A DNA stretch of 10,470 nt from Rhodospirillales bacterium (GTDB lineage: Bacteria > Pseudomonadota > Alphaproteobacteria > Acetobacterales > Acetobacteraceae), in NCBI GenBank assembly GCA_025352915.1, contig JANXSA010000517.1, positions 1 through 10,470 of the forward strand, read 5' to 3'. Below are positions 6,445 to 10,470 of this stretch, one piece after another. The stretch's first letter is position 1, and each line of letters starts with the position of its first letter. Under the pieces are notes generated by a model. It had not been told where the DNA came from. It worked only from the letters and a program-made list of their open reading frames with translations, and made no database searches. A program made the position numbers and the translations under genes.

Positions 6445-7818
6445 CTAGTTGCGCCGCGGCGGCAGCATGGACGCGGCGGCAACGGCCAGGGCGGTGCCGG
6501 CAAAGGTGACGATGAACAGGGCCTGGAACCCCTCCAGTCCCACACCGCCGTCAAGCAGGCGGGCCAGCGCGATCGATCCGGTGAAGCTGCCGATGTAGCG
6601 GCAGGTGGAGAACAGGCCGGCGGCGACGCCCGCATGTTCCGGGGCGACGGATTCTACCGCCGAGGTCTGCAACCCCGCCTGGCCGAGGCCCAGCCCGGCG
6701 CCGGACAGCAGCAGGCAGGCGTAGAAGGCGGCGCCTGTCAGGCCGGGGTCGATCGCCAGCGGGGCGAGCGAGGCGGCCAGCATCACGCTGCCGAGCAGCA
6801 CCGGCGGGCGCCGGCCCCACATGTCGGCCAGCCGGCCGCCGAGCGCTGCGCACACCACCATCGGGGCGGAGATCAGGGCCAGCACCAGGCCGGATTCCAG
6901 GCTGGTCCAGCCGCCGCGGCGGGCCAGCAGGATCGGCACGGCGAGCAGCACGGTGTAGGACCCGAGGTTGCTGGCGGCGACGCCGATGGTGGCGGCGGCA
7001 AAGCCGCGATTGGCGAAGAAGCGTGGCTGGAACACCGGGTCGGGATGGGCCAGCTCGCGGCGCATGAAAGCGGCGCCCAGGCCAGTGAGGATCACGACCA
7101 GGGTCAGCAATAGGCTGGACGAGGGGGCGTGGCGGCCTTCGATCACCAGCAGGGCGAGGCCGAGCAGGAGCAGCGGAAAGAGCAGCGCACCGAGGAGATC
7201 GAAGGCGAGCGGGGGGCGCTCGGACGGAATGTGGCGCGGGATCTCGCGCCAGGCGAGCACCAGGGCCGCCAGCACCACGGGGATGTTGACCAGGAAGATG
7301 GCGCGCCAGCCACCGATCGCGACGATCAAGCCGCCCAGCGGTGGTCCGAGGGCGGCGGCCAGCGAGAGGATGGCGCCCATGGTGCCGAAGGCGCGGGCAC
7401 GGCGGTCGGCGGGGATGAGCTGGCGCAGCAGGCCGGCGCCGTTCGGAAAGACAATCGCACCGGAAACCGCCTGCATCGTGCGCATCGCGATCAGGAACGG
7501 CAGGTTGGGGGCCAAGGCGGCGCCCAGCGAGACGAGACCAAACACGGCCAGCCCGCCGAGCATGAACGGACGCCGGCCGTAGCGGTCGCCAAGCTTGCCC
7601 GCCACCGGCTGGATCACGGCCAGGGCCAGCAGGTAGCCGGTCATCAGCCAGCCCGCGGTGCCGATATCCGAATCGAAATGGGAGATGATGCCGGGCAGCG
7701 CGACGGCCAGCATGGTGGAGTTGAGCGGCGCGAGGATGCCGCCCAGCGCGACGGCAATCTGGATTCTTCGCTCCCAGGGTGGACGCTCGGAGGCTGGGCG
7801 CGTGGCGAGGGAGGTCAA
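6445..7818 (-). CDS. MFS transporter, DHA2-like drug:H+ antiporter family
   Basis: 457 aa from a TTG at 7818. Inner-membrane transporter with about 12-14 predicted hydrophobic helices. Motif A is present in the first half (AGKLGDRYGRRPFML, about 73-87) and repeated in the second half (GGRLADMWGRRPPVLLG). Motif-C-like Gly/Pro-rich sequence (LGPPLGGLIVAIGGWRAIF) and the first-helix segment LGGILAPLNSTMLAVALP are typical of DHA2 (EmrB/QacA-like) exporters. Start choice: the in-frame ATG at 7890 would overlap the upstream gene by 61 bases and adds non-family residues. The TTG lies 11 bases after that gene's stop and gives a family-like N-terminus (MTSLATRP...). No strong ribosome site is visible for either, so translation may be coupled. 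It is the last gene of the split dikinase operon. It probably exports (or imports) the substrate or phosphorylated product; direction is inferred from family only. Confidence 0.85.
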   Translation of the reverse strand: MTSLATRPASERPPWERRIQIAVALGGILAPLNSTMLAVALPGIISHFDSDIGTAGWLMTGYLLALAVIQPVAGKLGDRYGRRPFMLGGLAVFGLVSLGAALAPNLPFLIAMRTMQAVSGAIVFPNGAGLLRQLIPADRRARAFGTMGAILSLAAALGPPLGGLIVAIGGWRAIFLVNIPVVLAALVLAWREIPRHIPSERPPLAFDLLGALLFPLLLLGLALLVIEGRHAPSSSLLLTLVVILTGLGAAFMRRELAHPDPVFQPRFFANRGFAAATIGVAASNLGSYTVLLAVPILLARRGGWTSLESGLVLALISAPMVVCAALGGRLADMWGRRPPVLLGSVMLAASLAPLAIDPGLTGAAFYACLLLSGAGLGLGQAGLQTSAVESVAPEHAGVAAGLFSTCRYIGSFTGSIALARLLDGGVGLEGFQALFIVTFAGTALAVAAASMLPPRRN

Positions 7819-7829
7819 CGCCGTTTGAA

Positions 7830-8636
7830 CTACATGCCGGTGACGGGACGGCGTTGCAGAAGATAGAGCGTGTCGCCCTCGAAGGCCCATTCGATGTCGT
7901 GCGGCACGTCGCCGAAGGTGGCATCGCAGGCGCGGGCGAGGGCGACGAGCTCGGCCAGGTTGGCGTCGCCGAGGCAGAGCGCCTCGACGAGATCTGGCGC
8001 GACGGGCACTTTGTGCGTGTCGCCATCGGGCTTGCGGCGGATGGCAATGTTCTTCACCCCTGCCCGGCGTTCCAGCACCGTGCCGTCAGGCAGCAGGCGG
8101 AAGGAGTCCGGGATGATCATGCCCTGGACAATAATCTCGCCCAGGCCCCAGCCGGCCTCGATCAACAGCTCGGCGGCACGGGTGACGGGGTTGCGGGTGA
8201 ACATCACCCCGGCGGTATCGGCATTGACCAGACGCTGGACCACCACACCCATGCGCATCGGGCCCTCTGCGCCGACGCGTTGGCGATAGGCCTGGGCGGC
8301 GTCGGCCCAGCCGGATTTCCAAACCTCGGTCACCGCGTCGCACACCTTGGATACGTTGAGCAGGGTGGCGTGCTGGCCGGCGAAGCTCGCGGCGCCGCTG
8401 TCCTCGCCGATGGCCGAGGACCGCACCGCGAAGGGGCCAGGCATAGTGGCGCAGGCGGCGTCCAGCGCGGAACGGGCGGCGGAATCCCCTTCTGCAATGG
8501 CGGCAACGAAGTTGTGGTGCAGACCGAAGCCTTCGGGCACGCGCAGGCCCGCCCGGAGTGCTGCGCCGAGCTGGGCGGCCTTGCCGCCGAAATCCAGTGG
8601 ATCGTGTGCCTCGTGCAATGGGACTGGGCGGTTCAC
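7830..8636 (-). CDS. Stand-alone ATP-grasp subunit of a split PEP-synthase/pyruvate phosphate dikinase-type enzyme
   Basis: 268 aa. Corresponds to the N-terminal nucleotide-binding domain (PPDK_N) of PEP synthase and rifampin phosphotransferase, which uses ATP to phosphorylate a His on the swivelling domain. Motifs appear in order: GGKAAQLGAALRAGLRVPEGF (17-37), AVRSSAIGEDSGAASFAGQ (70-88), VVVQRLVNADTAGVMFTRNP, LIEAGWGLGEIIVQG, and the metal-binding/C-terminal signature DIEWA (247-251) followed by LLQRRP (259-264). All key positions appear intact (K19, R72, E249, Q261, R263). It is somewhat shorter than the usual 300-330 residue domain. The start is GTG at 8634-8636, overlapping the stop of the upstream His-swivel gene by 4 bases (GTGA), so the two are translationally coupled and almost certainly form one complex. 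No swivelling or PEP-binding domain is attached. Confidence 0.9.
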   Translation of the reverse strand: MNRPVPLHEAHDPLDFGGKAAQLGAALRAGLRVPEGFGLHHNFVAAIAEGDSAARSALDAACATMPGPFAVRSSAIGEDSGAASFAGQHATLLNVSKVCDAVTEVWKSGWADAAQAYRQRVGAEGPMRMGVVVQRLVNADTAGVMFTRNPVTRAAELLIEAGWGLGEIIVQGMIIPDSFRLLPDGTVLERRAGVKNIAIRRKPDGDTHKVPVAPDLVEALCLGDANLAELVALARACDATFGDVPHDIEWAFEGDTLYLLQRRPVTGM

Positions 8637-10273
8637 AGCACAAAGACCTCGCCGGTCAGTCCGTCGACGCGCAGCTGTGCCCCATCGGCGATGTGCTTGC
8701 TGGCCTCGCGGGTGCCGACCACGCCGGGTATGCCCAATTCGCGGCTGACGATAGCGGCATGCGAAAGGAGCCCGCCAGTATCCGTGACGATGGCGCCAAG
8801 CAACGGCAGGACGATGTTGAACGACTCGGTGGTCGACGGGGTCACCAGGATGTCGCCGGATTGCAGGCGGCCAAAATCCGCCGGGGAAAAGATCACCCGG
8901 GCGGTGCCGGTGAAGCTGCCCGGGCTGGCGCCGATCCCGCGCAGGCGGCGGGGCTCATTGGGCTCGGTGGCGGTTCCGAATATTGCCTCGCTCGATGCCA
9001 TGGAGGCGCGGAACATCCGCAGCGCTGCGGGCGGCAGGCCATCGGGCACGACAGTCGGCTTGGGCGGATCGCCAAGCAGCGGTGGTGCGTCGGCGGCCTG
9101 GTAGCTGTCGCGGAAACGCCGACGCGCGGCGAGATCGTCGGCGGACGGGCCGGCTCGGCCGGTCAGCATCGCCTGCATCTCCGCCCAGTCGGGTTCCACC
9201 AGGTGGGTGGCGTCGTGCAGCCGACCCTCGGAAGCCAGGCGGGCACCTGCAGCGAGAATCGCTCGCCGGCAAATGCCCGCAGCCCAGACGTCGCTGTAGT
9301 TGCCGCGCTCATCGCGCAGACGAGAGTTGTGGCGGGCTTCAGCCAGTAGCGAATCGAATGTGTCGCGGTGCACGGCGGGAACCATGTCACGGACGCGGGC
9401 AGTCTCCTCTGGCGAGGCATGGCCAGGCACAGGGGCACCGGTTTCGACCGCACGTCGGATGCCTTTGACCAGCACCTCCGGTACTTCAAGGCTGAAGGGT
9501 GCTCCGACCTCCAGTCCGTCAAGAATGCGGTAGCCGACCAGATCGATATAGCCGGTGGCAGCAGCACCGACCTCACCCGGCATGGCCTGGAGGTTGGTCA
9601 GGATGTCGCCATGCGGGGCGCCACAGGTCAGCAGGGCCTGTGCAGCGGCGTCGGCACGAATGCCGGCGGCGAGGCGAGTCAGCTCGGGCATGGCGCCTGC
9701 GGACTCAGGGGCGCTGCCGCGCACCAGGGCGAGAAAGGCCCCCAATGGCCGGTCGGACCAGGCGCGCAGATGGGCGATCAGGTCGCTGATCGGCAGCGTC
9801 GCGGCCATGTTGAACTGATGGTGCTGCTGGATCATGCGCGTCAGGTTGTCGCGGCAGGCGGCGATATGCGCGAGCTGATCCTCTGCCGACAAGGCAGCGG
9901 CGTCGACGCGCTGGAGGGCGAGGTGGGCGCGGATCGTGGCCGGCTTCACCGAGTCCTCCCAGTGGGCGAGTTCGGCGCGCCAGCGTTTGGTGGCGAAGGT
10001 CTCTTTGGCGGCAGCGAAGCGGGCAGGGAATTCGGCGGGATCGGCGGGGGCGAAGCTGCCATAGGCGAAGCCGTGTACCAGCACGAAGCGGCCGCGGCCG
10101 GACAGCGTGCCATATCGCTGCGCACTTTCCGCGGCGGCAACGCTGACATTGGGACCGAAGATCTCGCCATGGAACCGCGACCACGGGCGCGGCACGTGCA
10201 GCGAGTCGAGTCGCCAGGAGCCGGGCCCCGGAGCCTCGAAGACAAGAGGCTTGCCGTCCGCGATGATCGCCAT
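8633..10273 (-). CDS. PEP-synthase-like phosphohistidine (swivelling) protein, partner of the adjacent ATP-grasp subunit
   Basis: 546 aa, first gene of the operon. The C-terminal swivelling domain has SGDILVTPSTTESF and GGLLSHAAIVSRELGIPGV; the phospho-accepting His is residue 505. The N-terminal region carries the same W-x2-D-x2-H-x-P-x-P motif (W20, D23, H26, P28, P30) as the 550-aa paralogue. The middle contains ARHNSRLRDERGNYSD followed by AILAAGARLASEGRLHDATHL, matching the position of the 550-aa protein's DHNFTIDQ...DADDIFYL block. It is clearly homologous to but diverged from that protein. Fused ATP-grasp and TIM barrel domains are absent. The ATG at 10273 has GAGGAA eight bases upstream. 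The start lies only about 60 bases from the right IS630 end, so expression may depend on an IS-derived promoter. Best reading: substrate-binding and phosphocarrier subunit of a small-molecule phosphotransferase. Precedents are phenylphosphate synthase and CreHI (split) and Rph (fused). Confidence 0.87.
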   Translation of the reverse strand: MAIIADGKPLVFEAPGPGSWRLDSLHVPRPWSRFHGEIFGPNVSVAAAESAQRYGTLSGRGRFVLVHGFAYGSFAPADPAEFPARFAAAKETFATKRWRAELAHWEDSVKPATIRAHLALQRVDAAALSAEDQLAHIAACRDNLTRMIQQHHQFNMAATLPISDLIAHLRAWSDRPLGAFLALVRGSAPESAGAMPELTRLAAGIRADAAAQALLTCGAPHGDILTNLQAMPGEVGAAATGYIDLVGYRILDGLEVGAPFSLEVPEVLVKGIRRAVETGAPVPGHASPEETARVRDMVPAVHRDTFDSLLAEARHNSRLRDERGNYSDVWAAGICRRAILAAGARLASEGRLHDATHLVEPDWAEMQAMLTGRAGPSADDLAARRRFRDSYQAADAPPLLGDPPKPTVVPDGLPPAALRMFRASMASSEAIFGTATEPNEPRRLRGIGASPGSFTGTARVIFSPADFGRLQSGDILVTPSTTESFNIVLPLLGAIVTDTGGLLSHAAIVSRELGIPGVVGTREASKHIADGAQLRVDGLTGEVFVL

Positions 10274-10283
10274 GTCGCTCGTT

Positions 10284-10298
10284 CCTCGGAGCTTTGCC
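10284..10298. repeat. 15-bp repeat, copy B (CCTCGGAGCTTTGCC)
   Basis: Identical and in the same orientation as 3847-3861. Read on the minus strand, it includes most of the ribosome binding site of the 546-aa gene. Significance uncertain. Confidence 0.3.
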
Positions 10299-10330
10299 GC
10301 ATAACCCGGCGCGACGCCTGGGCGGGATGC

Positions 10331-10359
10331 CTTATACCAACCCGCTCAAAGACTGACAC
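10331..10359 (-). promoter_or_regulatory. Candidate hybrid promoter formed at the IS630 junction
   Basis: On the minus strand GTGTCA (10359-10354, inside the IS end) is followed after exactly 17 bases by TATAAG (10336-10331). The TAT belongs to the IS/TA-target edge and the AAG to flanking DNA. Matches to consensus are 4/6 and 5/6. It points into the 546-aa / ATP-grasp / MFS operon with a leader of about 50 bases. The left IS copy has TATGAG at the same place, a poorer -10. Confidence 0.45.
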
Positions 10360-10470
10360 ATGCCCACTCCCGCGTTGCGATGGAACGGATGCGGCCTGGA
10401 TCGGCGATGAGGAAGCGCCATGCGGTGGCGCAGGCTTGGACGATGTCTTCGTAGGTTGGCCAGACGTGGT
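10334..10470 (-). mobile_element. Right (3') end of an IS630-family element, right copy
   Basis: Contains the exact inverted copy of bases 1-83 (at 10334-10416) and continues as transposase-coding sequence to the window edge. Together with the left copy it flanks all the other genes, with both transposase genes pointing inward. A TA dinucleotide lies at the boundary (ATAC... at 10334), as expected for IS630 target choice. Confidence 0.85.
10346..10470 (-). CDS. IS630-family transposase, C-terminal part (cut by window edge)
   Basis: Read leftward from 10468 the frame gives HVWPTYEDIVQACATAWRFL, then IADPGRIRSIATREW and ACVSL, with the stop at 10346-10348. 'TYEDIV.AC..AW.FL..DP.RIRSI..R.WA' is the characteristic C-terminal tail of IS630-family transposases. 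The DDE catalytic core lies beyond the window. The residues shared with the left copy are identical. Confidence 0.85.
   Translation of the reverse strand, partial: HVWPTYEDIVQACATAWRFLIADPGRIRSIATREWACVSL

Noticed and set aside
7819..7890. Upstream ATG (7890) as the transporter start
   Set aside because: Would overlap the ATP-grasp gene by 61 bases, adds an atypical His/Arg-rich extension and has no ribosome site. The TTG at 7818 gives a family-like N-terminus. Not fully excluded.
6551..8047. 498-aa minus-strand frame overlapping the transporter
   Set aside because: Pro/Arg-rich out-of-frame shadow; the transporter frame carries the membrane helices and MFS motifs.
7779..9104. Long (441-aa) plus-strand open frame across the ATP-grasp and His-swivel genes
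   Set aside because: Runs antisense through two well-supported genes, with no recognisable domain and biased composition.
4759..10273. Calling either His-swivel protein plus the ATP-grasp subunit a true PEP synthase (ppsA)
   Set aside because: The C-terminal PEP/pyruvate TIM-barrel domain is absent from all three proteins.
1..10470. CRISPR array, tRNA or rRNA genes
   Set aside because: No regularly spaced short repeats and no recognisable tRNA or rRNA segments were seen on reading the window.

Overview
The window is GC-rich accessory DNA, most like an alphaproteobacterium (possibly Rhodospirillales/Acetobacteraceae; inferred from GC, codon use and family types, not proven). It is framed by two inward-facing copies of the 3' end of one IS630-family element: bases 1-83 are the exact reverse complement of 10334-10416. 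The two IS copies therefore bracket about 10.25 kb of cargo, in a composite-transposon-like layout.

Region by region. (1) 101-1217, minus strand: a RES toxin / Xre antitoxin pair that looks intact, abutting the left IS end. (2) 1286-2191, minus strand: mobile-element debris, namely a serine recombinase fragment with a one-base frameshift and a clipped small ORF, plus an intact 122-aa conserved-looking small protein of unknown function. (3) 2399-3757, plus strand: an intact NtaA/SnaA/DszA-type FMN-dependent monooxygenase. (4) 3758-4758: a graveyard holding a decayed phage tail-type protein and the right end of an IS21-family element with the C-terminus of istB. (5) 4759-6411, plus strand: a 550-aa PEP-synthase-like 'His-swivel' protein with no ATP-grasp domain. 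(6) 6445-10273, minus strand: a compact three-gene operon read inward from the right IS. It encodes a second 546-aa His-swivel protein, a stand-alone 268-aa ATP-grasp (pyruvate phosphate dikinase N-terminal type) subunit, and a DHA2-type MFS transporter.

The most interesting content is regions 3, 5 and 6 together. The ATP-grasp and phosphohistidine modules of a dikinase are on separate polypeptides, and the PEP/pyruvate TIM-barrel domain is absent. One ATP-grasp subunit is available to two divergent His-swivel subunits. Precedents for this split layout are phenylphosphate synthase of anaerobic phenol degradation and CreHI of p-cresol degradation. The single-chain relative is rifampin phosphotransferase. 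I infer an ATP-dependent phosphotransferase acting on small molecules (two substrates, or two steps) with an exporter or importer, and possibly with oxidation by the flavin monooxygenase. The substrate cannot be read from the sequence.

The right IS end also appears to create a hybrid promoter (GTGTCA-17-TATAAG) pointing into the split dikinase operon, so IS insertion may have switched the operon on.
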